A stretch of 64,000 nucleotides of DNA from Sphingosinicella sp942492965 (GCA_942492965.1 OW818656.1:682001-746000); one strand, 5' to 3'; counted from the first letter of the stretch, positions 24,199-32,929 are shown. The notes: generated by a model from the letters alone, not told the origin. Translations and numbers: made by a program.

Positions 24199-25170
24199 GT
24201 GACAAACGATCGCGCAGTCGCTGAAATCGGCATCGTGACCTATCCGGGCGCGCAGCTCGGCATGATCCACGGCCTCAGTGATCTGTTCCGGATCGCGAGC
24301 GAGCTTTCGGAAACGCACGGCGGCGAGCGTCTGCGGGTGAGCCACTGGGAGCGAGCCAATGACGGCTTCCGCCGCAGTTTCGATACGATGCCCGATGCCG
24401 GTTCGTGCCCCGCCGTGCTCGTCGTGCCGGGGGCGCTGTCGAAAGTGCCGACACCGCAGGAAACCGAACCCTATGCGCGCTGGCTGCTCGATCGGCACGC
24501 CCAGGGCGCCACACTCGGCTCTGTGTGCGGCGGGGCATTCATCCTTGCCGCCACCGGGCTGCTCGCCGGGCGCACGGCCACCACGCACTGGCTGTTCGCC
24601 GAACCGTTCAGGCGCCGGTTCCCGGACGTGAACCTCGATGCCGACAAGATGATCGTGGAGGACGGCGACATCATCACGGCGGGCGGCCTGATGGCGTGGA
24701 CTGATCTCGGCCTCCGGCTCGTCGACCGTTTCCTCGGGCCTTCAGTCATGCTTGAAACCGCGCAGTACCTGCTCGTCGACCCCGTGGGACGCGAGCAGCG
24801 CCACTACAGCACCTTCGCGCCGCAGCTGACACACGGCGACGAGGCGATCCTGAAGGTGCAGCACTGGCTGCAGGCCAAGGGCGGCCGCGACGTGAGCGTG
24901 AGCGCGATGGCAGAGCACGCCGGCATGGAAGAGCGCACCTTCCTGCGCCGCTTCCGCAGCGCGACCGGCACGAAGCCAACCGAATATTGCCAGCAGCTCC
25001 GCGTCGGCAAGGCGCGCGAGCTGCTGGAGTTTTCGAAGCGCCCCGTGGACCGGATCGCCTGGGAGGTCGGCTACGAGGACGCGGGCGCGTTCCGCAAGGT
25101 GTTCCAGAAGCGCGTCGGCCTCACGCCCGGCGACTACCGCCGGAGGTTCGGCGCCGCAGCCGTGGCCTAA
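24199..25170 (+). CDS. GlxA-family AraC-type transcriptional regulator
   Basis: This 323-residue regulator has the same architecture as the one at 21472: a DJ-1-like domain (IGIVTYPGAQLGMIHGLSDL, TLGSVCGGAFILAATGLLAGR, TTHWLFAEPFRRRFP) followed by two AraC helix-turn-helix units (VSAMAEHAGMEERTFLRRF and PVDRIAWEVGYEDAGAFRKVF). The GTG start at 24199 follows AGGGG. It is divergent from the haloperoxidase-like hydrolase, with 114 bp between starts, and likely regulates it. The stop overlaps that of the convergent peptide transporter by 4 bp. The two GlxA paralogues in this window are not close copies of each other. Confidence 0.9.
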   Translation: MTNDRAVAEIGIVTYPGAQLGMIHGLSDLFRIASELSETHGGERLRVSHWERANDGFRRSFDTMPDAGSCPAVLVVPGALSKVPTPQETEPYARWLLDRHAQGATLGSVCGGAFILAATGLLAGRTATTHWLFAEPFRRRFPDVNLDADKMIVEDGDIITAGGLMAWTDLGLRLVDRFLGPSVMLETAQYLLVDPVGREQRHYSTFAPQLTHGDEAILKVQHWLQAKGGRDVSVSAMAEHAGMEERTFLRRFRSATGTKPTEYCQQLRVGKARELLEFSKRPVDRIAWEVGYEDAGAFRKVFQKRVGLTPGDYRRRFGAAAVA

Positions 25171-26498
25171 GCCGCGAGGCGGCGGCCCATGAAGAGTTTG
25201 AAAAGGACGAACACGATCCCCGCGCCCGCCTCGAGGGCGGCATGGAGCAGCCAGAATTCGGTCGTCCGCATCGTTTCGTAAAATCCGCCGATCCAGCCGA
25301 CGAGCGCGTTCGCGGTGAAGAAGGCGAGATAATAGAGACCGATCACCGTGGCGTTGATCGCCTTCGGCGCGACCTTCGCGAACAGCGCGAGGCTGACCGG
25401 GAGCATGTGCGCGAAGCCGATGCTGTTGATGACATGGAAGGCGACGGGCCATGCCAGCCCGATCTTCTGCCCGGCGCCCTGCGTTTCCGCCGCCATGTAG
25501 AGGCAGAGCATACCGCCGATCGAGAAGGCCGAACCGATGATGATCTTGGTGATCTCGTCGGGCTCCTTCCAGCGCGCGCCGTACCAGCGGTAGAAGAGCG
25601 CAACGAGCGCGAGGAAGCTGACGCTGACAATGGCGTCGAGTGTGACGAGCCATGTGGTGGGCAGTTTTTCGCCCATGAACATCAGGTCGAACTGCTGGTC
25701 GCCCCAGACGAGGTAGGCGTTGAAGATCTGGTTGTTCGGCACGATCGCGACAGCGAGCACGGGGATCAGCAGCATAAGCGCGATCACCGCCGGCCAGTCT
25801 CCGGCCTCCAGCTTCGGCGCGGGTGCTTTTCCCTGCGGCTCGAAATGCTCACGCGGCAGGTGCTTCTGACCGGCGAGGTAAATGGCGAGGCCGATCAGCA
25901 TCCCGATACCCGCCGCGCCGAAGCCCCAGTGCCAGCCCACCGTCTCGCCAAGCGTACCGACGATGAGCGGTGAGGCGATGACGCCCGCGTTGATGCCGAG
26001 GTAGAAGATCTGGAAGGCGTCGGCGCGGCGCAGGTCTCCCGGGCCGTAAAGCGCGCCGACCTGGCTTGCGATATTGCCCTTGAACATGCCGCTGCCGAGC
26101 ACGAGGCAGAGCAGCGCGAACAGGAAGGCAGCTTCGAACGCCATCAGGAAATGGCCGACCGCCATCGTGACCGCGCCGAGCAGGACGGTGCGTCTCTTGC
26201 CGAGGACGCGGTCGGCGAGGAAACCGCCGAGGATGGGGGTGAGGTATACGCTTGCGGCATAGGTGCCGAAGATCGCGGATGCGAGCGCCTGCCCCTGGAT
26301 TCCGCCATAGAGCGCGCTGAACGGCTGGAACAGCGCGACGTTTTCGATATGGCCCGGAAGCAGAAGCTCCTTCGTCATGTAAAGCACCAGCAGCGCCTGC
26401 ATTCCGTAGAAGGAAAAGCGCTCCCACGCCTCCGTGAAAGCGAGATAGCCGAGACCGATGGGGTGGCCGAGGAAGCGGCGGTCTTCCGAAATCGTCAT
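25167..26498 (-). CDS. Proton-dependent peptide transporter (POT/PTR family)
   Basis: This 443-residue inner-membrane transporter imports di- and tripeptides with protons. The POT signature ExxER in TEAWERFSFYGMQALLVLYM is complete, and the second motif appears as SGMFKGNIASQVG with FYLGINAGVIASPLIVG. Hydrophobicity supports about 12-14 helices. It is divergent from the DUF885 peptidase gene (starts 63 bp apart), which suggests a coordinated peptide uptake and breakdown pair. Reading upstream of ATG 26498 in frame gives a long open stretch, but it is antisense to the peptidase and not part of this gene. Confidence 0.93.
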   Translation of the reverse strand: MTISEDRRFLGHPIGLGYLAFTEAWERFSFYGMQALLVLYMTKELLLPGHIENVALFQPFSALYGGIQGQALASAIFGTYAASVYLTPILGGFLADRVLGKRRTVLLGAVTMAVGHFLMAFEAAFLFALLCLVLGSGMFKGNIASQVGALYGPGDLRRADAFQIFYLGINAGVIASPLIVGTLGETVGWHWGFGAAGIGMLIGLAIYLAGQKHLPREHFEPQGKAPAPKLEAGDWPAVIALMLLIPVLAVAIVPNNQIFNAYLVWGDQQFDLMFMGEKLPTTWLVTLDAIVSVSFLALVALFYRWYGARWKEPDEITKIIIGSAFSIGGMLCLYMAAETQGAGQKIGLAWPVAFHVINSIGFAHMLPVSLALFAKVAPKAINATVIGLYYLAFFTANALVGWIGGFYETMRTTEFWLLHAALEAGAGIVFVLFKLFMGRRLAA

Positions 26499-26561
26499 CT
26501 TGCACTCCCCGCCGTCGGCCCTATCGTGCGGGTGTATAACAATATCCTCCGGGAGACCCAC

Positions 26562-28313
26562 ATGAAACTCGGCCTCGTCGCGATCGGCCTGTCGGTTGTT
26601 GCATCCGCCGCATGGGCAGCGCCCGCCGACGACTTCGCGGCGCTGCGCGACGACGTCTGGCAGATGGCACTCGCCGAGAACCCACGCCTTGCCACCAGCC
26701 TCGGCGACCGGCGCGGCGACGGCAAACTCGACGACATCTCGCTCGCCGGATACGAACGCCGGGTCGCGGCCGACAAGGCCTTCCTGAAACGGCTGGACGC
26801 GATTTCCATCGACGCGCTGCCCAAGGCCGACCGCATCGATTACCGCATCCTGAAACGCAGCCTTGAAAGCAGTGTCGCGGGCGCGGCGTTCGGGCAGGAA
26901 GCGACAGTCCTCCTCACGAACCGCTACGGCTGGCACATGGCGTTCGCGGGTCTTGCCGACGAGTCCCCGTTTTTCAACACGGCGGATTACGAAAGCTACG
27001 TCGGACGCCTTGAAGCCTATGGCAAACAGAATGCCGACGGCATCGCCGTCACGGGCCGCGCCATCGCCGATGGCTTCACGCAGCCGTGCGTGCCGATGGC
27101 GGGGTTCGAAAAGACGATCGAGGGCCGCATCGCGCCGAGCGCCGCGCAGAGCAGTTTCATGTATCCGTTCCGTGCGAAACCGGCGACGATTTCCGATGGC
27201 GACTGGGCGGTGCTGAAGGCGCGTGCGGAAAAGGCCGTGGATACGGTGGTGACGCCGGCGTACCGAGATTTCCTGAAATTCTACATGGCGGAATACGCGC
27301 CCAAATGCCGCAAGAGCGTCGGCATTTCCGAGACGAAAAACGGCGACGCCTATTACGCCTACCGCATCAAGCAGCAGACGACGACGGACAAGACCGCCGA
27401 GGAGATTCACCAGCTCGGGCTCAGTGAAGTCGCGCGCATTCGCGCGGAGATGGATGCGATCGTCAAAGCATCCGGTTTCAAGGGCGATCGCAAGGCCTAC
27501 ATCGCCATGCTGCGCACCGATCCGAAGTATTACGCGAAGACCGGCGACGAATTGATGCTGCGCGCGGGCGCACTCGCGAAGACGATCGATGGCCATCTGC
27601 CGAAGCTGTTCGGCAAGCTCCCGCGCCTGCCCTACACGGTGCTGCCGATCCCGGACGATCAAGCGGCGGGCAACACCACCGCCTATTACGAGCCCGGCGC
27701 CATCGCCGCCGGCCGCGCCGGCATCTACCGCGTCAATCTCACCGAACTCGATCAGCGCCCGCTGTTCGAACTCCCGGCGCTCGGCGTGCACGAGGCGGTG
27801 CCCGGCCACCATCTGCAGATCGCGCTGCAACAGGAACTCGACCTCCACGATTTCCGCAAGCACGGCGCGTTCTTCACCGCATTCGTCGAAGGCTGGGGCC
27901 TCTATTCAGAGCGGCTCGGCATCGAGATGGGGCTTTACGACACGCCCGAGAAAGACATGGGTCGCCTCTCATACGAAATGTGGCGCGCGTGCCGCCTCGT
28001 CGTCGACACCGGCATCCACGCCAAGGGCTGGACGAAACAGCAGGCGGTGGATTTCATGCAGGAAAACACGGCGCTTTCCGCAGCGAACATCGACGCGGAA
28101 GTGAACCGCTACATCACCTGGCCGGGACAAGCGCTCGCCTACAAGATCGGCGAACTCAAGTTCCGCGAACTGCGCGCCCGCGCGGAACAGAAACTCGGCG
28201 ACACATTCGACATCCGCGCCTTCCACGACACGGTTCTGGAAAACGGCGCCGTGCCGCTCGACGTGCTGGAGGCGTATTTCAACGAATGGCTGGCGGCACA
28301 GAAAACCACTTGA
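26562..28313 (+). CDS. DUF885 family periplasmic peptidase
   Basis: This 583-residue protein has a signal peptide (KLGLVAIGLSVVASAAWAAP) and the DUF885 zinc-site motif HEAVPGHH near residue 410, followed by FVEGWGLYSERLG, which supplies the third ligand. The family is predicted to be zinc carboxypeptidases or dipeptidases acting in the periplasm. The ribosome site GGGAGA lies before the ATG. It is divergent from the POT peptide transporter, so it may trim peptides before uptake. The stop is 3 bp from the convergent regulator gene. Confidence 0.9.
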   Translation: MKLGLVAIGLSVVASAAWAAPADDFAALRDDVWQMALAENPRLATSLGDRRGDGKLDDISLAGYERRVAADKAFLKRLDAISIDALPKADRIDYRILKRSLESSVAGAAFGQEATVLLTNRYGWHMAFAGLADESPFFNTADYESYVGRLEAYGKQNADGIAVTGRAIADGFTQPCVPMAGFEKTIEGRIAPSAAQSSFMYPFRAKPATISDGDWAVLKARAEKAVDTVVTPAYRDFLKFYMAEYAPKCRKSVGISETKNGDAYYAYRIKQQTTTDKTAEEIHQLGLSEVARIRAEMDAIVKASGFKGDRKAYIAMLRTDPKYYAKTGDELMLRAGALAKTIDGHLPKLFGKLPRLPYTVLPIPDDQAAGNTTAYYEPGAIAAGRAGIYRVNLTELDQRPLFELPALGVHEAVPGHHLQIALQQELDLHDFRKHGAFFTAFVEGWGLYSERLGIEMGLYDTPEKDMGRLSYEMWRACRLVVDTGIHAKGWTKQQAVDFMQENTALSAANIDAEVNRYITWPGQALAYKIGELKFRELRARAEQKLGDTFDIRAFHDTVLENGAVPLDVLEAYFNEWLAAQKTT

Positions 28314-28316
28314 ACG

Positions 28317-29939
28317 CTATGCGGCAGACGCCGCGCGCATCAGCCATTCGAGGCTGCGCTCGCGGATCGCGGGCGCAAGCGGCAAGGGATCGAAAATGCG
28401 CGCCGGATTTTCGGCATATTGCCGATCCGCCTCCACCACCTCTGCCCACTGGCTGCGCGCTTCTGCCATTCGCCCCGAGCGGGCGAGCGCCATCGCCATC
28501 ATCGCATGTTGCAGCGGCGGCCCGGCAGGCGCCTGAAATTCCTCAGCGGCCGCGAGTGCCGCAGGCCCATCATCCCGCGCTACAGCGGCAAAGAACAGGC
28601 CCGACTGCACCCATTGCGGCGGGTTGGCGTGGAGGGACAGCGCCTTGCGCAGCACAGCCTCGCCATCCGCATCGCCCATCATGACCTTGAACATGCCGAC
28701 CCCGGACATGAATTCGGGATTGTTGCCGTTGAAGAAGACGACCCGTTCCGCAGCCGCGCGGGCTTGCCGTTCGAGGCCCAGGTAAAGCGCCGTTCGCATC
28801 AGCGAATATTGCGCGCCCGGATCATTCGGCTGAAGGTTCACCGCCTTCTGCGCCTCTTGATGGGCCTGTGCGAGGAGATCATCCCGCGCCTTGCCTTTCA
28901 GCTTAAGCGCATCCTGCGCCATGAACCACGACCGGGCGCCGTGCGCCATTGCCGATTTCGGGTTTTCGGCCGCCCAGGTCATGACACAGGCGCGAACCGC
29001 CGGTTCATCTTCCGGCGGCATCATCTGCCAATAGGATCGCAGCGCCAGCCAGCAACCGTAGGGCGTGTTGATGTCGATGTTCCGCTGATCCCCGTCGGCG
29101 TGAATGACGCCGGCAGGCTGCGCGAGCCGCGCGCTCAGCGTTGCGGCGAGCTCGTCGACATCGAATATGCGCCCCTCGATCGGCTCCCGCAGGCCGGAAC
29201 GCGACCATACCACGCGGCCGGTATCAAGCTGCGTGAGCATGACGTTGATGCGCGTTCCGCCGGGGACGGTGCGCAGTGTCGTGTCGAGCCGATAATCGGC
29301 CGCAGCCGAAGGCGCGTTGACGACATCTATGGCCGTGAACCGGTCGAGCCCATCGCTGAGGCCCGCCGTCAGATCGATTGCCGCGTCGCGCTGCGCCTGC
29401 ACCGCATCAAGTGCAGTGACCGGCGCAAGATAGATCATTGGAAAATTGCGAACGCGCCAGACATTCTCTTCTCTGTGCCAGAGGAAAATCGCGGCCAGCA
29501 AAACCGCTAATGCCGCGCCGCCGATAATGGCGTAACGCGCAATTCCTGTTTTCGATTTGACAATTTTTGCCGTGACGGCGGGTGCGCCGCCGACGAACTC
29601 CACGGCATAGCCGCCACTCGGAACACTGATCTGCACATCCCCGACGGGCGCCGCGTGCGCGTAGTAGGCATCAAGCAATTTTCTGAGGCGCGCCACCTGC
29701 ACGCGGGGATAGGAATCGGTCTGCGGATCGAAACTGGGTTCGCGCCCAAGCGCTTCGACGGCGATCGCGTAAGACTTGAGCTTGTCCCCGCGCCCCGCAA
29801 GCGTTTCCGTCACCAGAAAGCGCAGCAGCCGACGCATGACGGGCGATCGCTGGAATGTCGGATCGGACTCGATTGCATCGAGTTCGGTATCCGCTTTCCG
29901 CCGGAGCGTATCGCCCGGTCTAATGGGGTCGTGGTGCAT
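28317..29939 (-). CDS. Membrane-bound winged-helix regulator with TPR-like C-terminus
   Basis: This 540-residue protein begins with a domain often found at the N-terminus of adenylate-cyclase-like and CadC-like proteins: MRRLLRFLVTETLAGRGDKL, then EALGREPSFDPQTDSYPRV and RLRKLLDAYY. One membrane helix follows (RYAIIGGAALAVLLAAIFLW), then a periplasmic TolB-like part (GGTRINVMLTQLDTGRVVWS) and helical TPR-like repeats near the C-terminus (KAVNLQPNDPGAQYSLMRTALYLG). No cyclase domain is present. A role as a one-component transmembrane regulator is likely. The ribosome site GGAGG precedes ATG 29939. The palindromes upstream are candidate self-binding sites. Confidence 0.8.
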   Translation of the reverse strand: MHHDPIRPGDTLRRKADTELDAIESDPTFQRSPVMRRLLRFLVTETLAGRGDKLKSYAIAVEALGREPSFDPQTDSYPRVQVARLRKLLDAYYAHAAPVGDVQISVPSGGYAVEFVGGAPAVTAKIVKSKTGIARYAIIGGAALAVLLAAIFLWHREENVWRVRNFPMIYLAPVTALDAVQAQRDAAIDLTAGLSDGLDRFTAIDVVNAPSAAADYRLDTTLRTVPGGTRINVMLTQLDTGRVVWSRSGLREPIEGRIFDVDELAATLSARLAQPAGVIHADGDQRNIDINTPYGCWLALRSYWQMMPPEDEPAVRACVMTWAAENPKSAMAHGARSWFMAQDALKLKGKARDDLLAQAHQEAQKAVNLQPNDPGAQYSLMRTALYLGLERQARAAAERVVFFNGNNPEFMSGVGMFKVMMGDADGEAVLRKALSLHANPPQWVQSGLFFAAVARDDGPAALAAAEEFQAPAGPPLQHAMMAMALARSGRMAEARSQWAEVVEADRQYAENPARIFDPLPLAPAIRERSLEWLMRAASAA

Positions 29940-30406
29940 CACAAGACCTCCCTCCCCCTCGCCGCCTTGCAATCGTTCATCAGGTTGTTACGAGCCGGAA
30001 ACGTCTTAACTTTCAGTTAAAGGCGCATACGCCTGATTTCACAAGAAAGTTGGCCGTTTCCAAAACCACCGATGTAACAGTTACAAGCAGCCACGCTGAG
30101 CTCAGGACAACACCCCCTCAAAAGCCCCGCGCAAAGCCAAATCTATCGTAAGTCACGATCCCGGCAACCGGTTTTTACTCCCCACCGTTGAATCCATTCG
30201 ATTTACTCTCACAACGAACACCAACACGTTCGGCCGTGATCCTGTTCCTCTCAACCGATCACGGTCACACCCCGGCGGCGGCGACTGCGTCCTCCGAAGT
30301 CGCCGCCGCAAACCGGCCGGGGGGGCCGCAAGACGGGGTGCGTGTTGGTAACGCAGAAAAATACACACGGTTGCATCAGTGTTGCTTCAAGTGGGGGAGT
30401 GCTGGA
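29940..30406. promoter_or_regulatory. 467-bp divergent intergenic region rich in inverted repeats
   Basis: No gene is visible here. It separates the winged-helix regulator (minus) from the PilZ gene (plus). Perfect inverted repeats are TTAACT-TTC-AGTTAA (30006-30020), AGGCG-CATA-CGCCT (30021-30034, immediately adjacent), TGTAAC-A-GTTACA (30073-30085) and CTGAGCTCAG (30096-30105). Nearer the PilZ gene are two hairpins, CCGTGATC/GATCACGG (30234-30264) and a 12-bp stem at 30275-30309. The first group probably contains operators for the divergent promoters. The second group would lie in the PilZ leader if transcription starts upstream of it. The base composition is lower in GC than its surroundings, as expected for a regulatory region. 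Confidence 0.6.
30275..30309 (+). repeat. 12-bp-stem hairpin upstream of the PilZ gene
   Basis: GCGGCGGCGACT-type arms (30275-30286 and 30298-30309) are perfectly complementary around an 11-nt loop (gcgtcctccga). No T-run follows, so it is not a standard terminator. It lies about 100 bp before the PilZ start codon and could fold in the leader RNA. Confidence 0.5.
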
Positions 30407-30694
30407 ATGATTGACGACAGCAAAGGCGATGCGCGCGGACGGGTTTCCACCCGCATGTCCGGGGCAATCACGGTCGGCCGGAGGCGCAGCACGGTTGCTG
30501 TCCGCAACATTTCGCTGGGCGGCGCGATGATCGAGCTGCCAACGCCGCCCGACGAAGGCACACGCATCCGGTTCGAAACCGAGACGACCGGCAAGGTCGA
30601 TGCCCGCATCGTGTGGGTGATCGGCAACCGCTGCGGCCTGGTGTTCGAACGCGCCGCCGAAATGCCGGCCGGCAGGACCGCCGCGATCGCCTGA
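30407..30694 (+). CDS. PilZ domain protein (c-di-GMP receptor)
   Basis: This 95-residue protein is a stand-alone PilZ domain. It has both c-di-GMP-binding motifs: the arginine-rich RGRVSTR near the N-terminus (RxxxR) and RNISLGGAMIEL (D/NxSxxG). The domain then continues with the beta strands IRFETETTGKVDARIVWV and CGLVFER. It is expected to bind c-di-GMP and pass the signal to an unknown partner. The GGDEF-EAL protein of this window is 23 kb away. Its stop codon and that of the convergent K+ channel gene are 4 bp apart inside one hairpin. Confidence 0.88.
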   Translation: MIDDSKGDARGRVSTRMSGAITVGRRRSTVAVRNISLGGAMIELPTPPDEGTRIRFETETTGKVDARIVWVIGNRCGLVFERAAEMPAGRTAAIA

Positions 30695-30705
30695 AACGTC
30701 AGGCG
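30688..30705. terminator. Hairpin spanning the stop codons of two convergent genes
   Basis: CGCCTGA-AACG-TCAGGCG is a perfect 7-bp stem with a 4-nt loop. The left arm contains the TGA of the PilZ gene and the right arm contains the TGA of the K+ channel gene on the other strand. It can form in both transcripts, but no T-run follows on either side. Confidence 0.45.
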
Positions 30706-31778
30706 GCGAGCGGAACGATTTCGAGGATGATATCGCCGGCAGCGATGCTTGTCGCGCCGGGCTCCCAGAAGCCGATCGCCTGATCGCCGCGAATGATGCG
30801 CACGGCGAGACCGCCCTTGCAGGAGGCGAGCGGTTTTCCGATTTCATCGGCTTGAGCCGGCCGCTCGACAAGCTGCACGCGCCCGGCTGCCGTGACGAGA
30901 TCGTTGATATAATCGACGACATGACTGCCGCCCGCCGCACGCGCGAGCAGGTGCCCGCCGAGCGTCACCGGGTTGATCACCGTGTCGGCGCCCGCCTTCC
31001 TCACGAGATCCTCATTGTCTTCGGATTTGATGATCGCGCTGATCCGCACCTTCGGATTGAGCTGGCGCGCGGTGAGCACGAGAAGCGCGCTCGTATCGTC
31101 GCGACCGCCGCAGGCGATGAAGCTCTCCGCCGCCTCGATGCGCGCGAGCGACTGGGTTTCGTTGCGCGTGGCATCGCCTTCGAGCCCCATGACGCCAACG
31201 GCAAGTGCCGCCTCCACGCGCGCGGGCGAAGGATCGATCACCACGATGCGCTGCGGATCGATGCCATTCGCGACGAGTTCATCGACCGCGGCGGTGCCCG
31301 TGGTGCCGTAGCCTGCGACGACATAGTGCTGCGTCAGGCGCGCGCGGATGCTTTTCATGCGCCACTTCTCCCACATGTGCTGAACAAGGAATTGATACGC
31401 GGTGCCGAGGAACAGCAGCCACACGAACAGGCGGATCGGCGTGACCACCAGCGCATCGAACAGGCGCGCGCGGTCCGTGACGGGAACGATGTCGCCAAAG
31501 CCCGTGGTCGTTACGGTGACGGCGGTGAAATAGACCGCATCGATGAAGCTGATCTCGTTTTCGGGATCGGTCGCGTCGCGGTAGCCGCCGCGATCGAACC
31601 AGTGGCCGGCAAGCGCGACGCCGAGCAGCGCGAGGACGATACAGACACGCACCGCGAGGCTGCCGAGCGGCGAGAGCCTGGGCGGACGCCTGAGTCTTCC
31701 GCCGTCGTCGCGGGTGCGCGCCAGCAGGCCCGGCAGCGTCGGCCGCATGACGCGGCGCACGCGGTCCTCGATCTTCAT
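30699..31778 (-). CDS. Potassium channel with RCK (TrkA-N) domain
   Basis: This 359-residue protein has two membrane helices around a pore loop whose selectivity filter reads TTTGFGD (around residues 90-96), close to the K+ channel TVGFGD. The helices are VRVCIVLALLGVALAGHWF and LVVTPIRLFVWLLFLGTAYQFLV. A cytoplasmic RCK domain follows: HYVVAGYGTTGTAAVDEL is the nucleotide-binding Rossmann motif, and a TrkA-C-like end (VRIIRGDQAIGFWEPGAT) closes it. The architecture is that of MthK-like channels. It overlaps the upstream glycosyltransferase by 4 bp, so the two are translated together, an unexpected pairing. Confidence 0.9.
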   Translation of the reverse strand: MKIEDRVRRVMRPTLPGLLARTRDDGGRLRRPPRLSPLGSLAVRVCIVLALLGVALAGHWFDRGGYRDATDPENEISFIDAVYFTAVTVTTTGFGDIVPVTDRARLFDALVVTPIRLFVWLLFLGTAYQFLVQHMWEKWRMKSIRARLTQHYVVAGYGTTGTAAVDELVANGIDPQRIVVIDPSPARVEAALAVGVMGLEGDATRNETQSLARIEAAESFIACGGRDDTSALLVLTARQLNPKVRISAIIKSEDNEDLVRKAGADTVINPVTLGGHLLARAAGGSHVVDYINDLVTAAGRVQLVERPAQADEIGKPLASCKGGLAVRIIRGDQAIGFWEPGATSIAAGDIILEIVPLAA

Positions 31779-32929
31779 GTCCTGCCTGTCATCGCGCGGG
31801 AATAAACATCGCGGTATCGCTCCACCATCACCGCCTCATCATATTCGGCAACGACGCGCGCGCGGTTCGCGGCGCCGAGTTCGGCGCGCAGCAGCGGATC
31901 GCCGATCATGCGCGCGAGCAGTCTGCCGAGCACCATGTCGTCGTCCACGCGCGCGATCATCGGCCGGTTGCGTTCGGAAACGATGGCGCGGACGTCGCCG
32001 ACATCGGTGGAGACCGCCGGCAGTCCGGCTGCCATCGCTTCGACGAGGCTCAAGGGGAACTGCTCGCTGTCCGAAGACAGTGCGAAGATGTCGAAATGGC
32101 CCACGCACGTCTCGGGCTTGCCGAGGAAGCCGGGCATGAGCAGACGGTCGGCGATGCCCGCGTCCGCGGCGGCGGCGAGGATCGCCTCGCGCTCCGGCCC
32201 TTCACCGACGATGACGAGGCGCGCGGGGACGGAAACGATGCGCGTCGCCGCTGCGAATGCGCGGACGAGGCGCGGCAGGTTCTTCACCTTGCGGAGGCCC
32301 GCGAGCGTGCCCACCACCACCTCGCCCTCGCGCCGTTCGAACCCCGGGATGCTGCCCGCGGGCGGGGGCGCGGCGAAGAGGGCACTGTCGATGCCGTTCG
32401 GAATGCGGACGACGCGGCGGCGCGGCTGCTTCCACGGACCGAGCGCGATCCGCTCCAGCACCTCTGACGGCACGACGAGCGCGGACGCAGACGGCAGCGC
32501 AAGGCGGCGATAGAGCACGCGCGCGGGCTTCTGCCGTAGGGCTTCGTCGTCGTTGAAGCCGTCTTCGTGGTGGACGAGCGGGCGATGCGCGAACAGGCGG
32601 TTCGCCATCAAACCATCGAGCGCGCCCCAATTGTAGGTCAGCACGAGGTCATAATTGCCGCGTATGATCGCCGCGCCGATCGCCTTCAGCTTCGCAAGGG
32701 TAAGGCGCCCGGCGAGCGGCGGGAAATCCTGAAGCACGCGGGCCTCCACATGCGGCGCGATCTGGCGGGCGGCGCCGACGGCCTCGGGCACCGCGCTCAC
32801 GATGTCGTGCACGAACGCGTCTCCGAACGCGTTCATCAGGCGCACGGCGCGCGCCTCCTTGCCGCCGAGATCGAAGGTCGAGTGCAGATGCAGCAGGCGC
32901 GGCCGGCTGGAAGGCGGCGTAAGTGACAT
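31775..32929 (-). CDS. Glycosyltransferase family 4
   Basis: This 384-residue protein has the GT-B fold. The N-terminal domain opens with RLLHLHSTFDLGGKEARAVRL, a glycine-rich acceptor loop. The C-terminal nucleotide-sugar domain shows GTLAGLRKVKNLPRLVRAFA, LVIVGEGPEREAILAAA and the EX7E region ALSSDSEQFPLSLVEAMAAGLP. The donor and acceptor are unknown; family members build exopolysaccharide, capsule or lipid-linked sugars. No other polysaccharide genes are adjacent except the asparagine-synthetase-like gene divergent from it (starts 110 bp apart). It overlaps the K+ channel gene by 4 bp. Confidence 0.9.
   Translation of the reverse strand: MSLTPPSSRPRLLHLHSTFDLGGKEARAVRLMNAFGDAFVHDIVSAVPEAVGAARQIAPHVEARVLQDFPPLAGRLTLAKLKAIGAAIIRGNYDLVLTYNWGALDGLMANRLFAHRPLVHHEDGFNDDEALRQKPARVLYRRLALPSASALVVPSEVLERIALGPWKQPRRRVVRIPNGIDSALFAAPPPAGSIPGFERREGEVVVGTLAGLRKVKNLPRLVRAFAAATRIVSVPARLVIVGEGPEREAILAAAADAGIADRLLMPGFLGKPETCVGHFDIFALSSDSEQFPLSLVEAMAAGLPAVSTDVGDVRAIVSERNRPMIARVDDDMVLGRLLARMIGDPLLRAELGAANRARVVAEYDEAVMVERYRDVYSRAMTGRT

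Noticed and set aside
25167..27863. An 898-codon minus-strand frame that extends the peptide transporter upstream
   Set aside because: Only the part from ATG 26498 matches the POT family. The upstream extension is antisense to the DUF885 peptidase gene.
30161..30176. CCGG-CAA-CCGG followed by TTTTT as a terminator
   Set aside because: The stem is only 4 bp and no gene ends just upstream on the plus strand.
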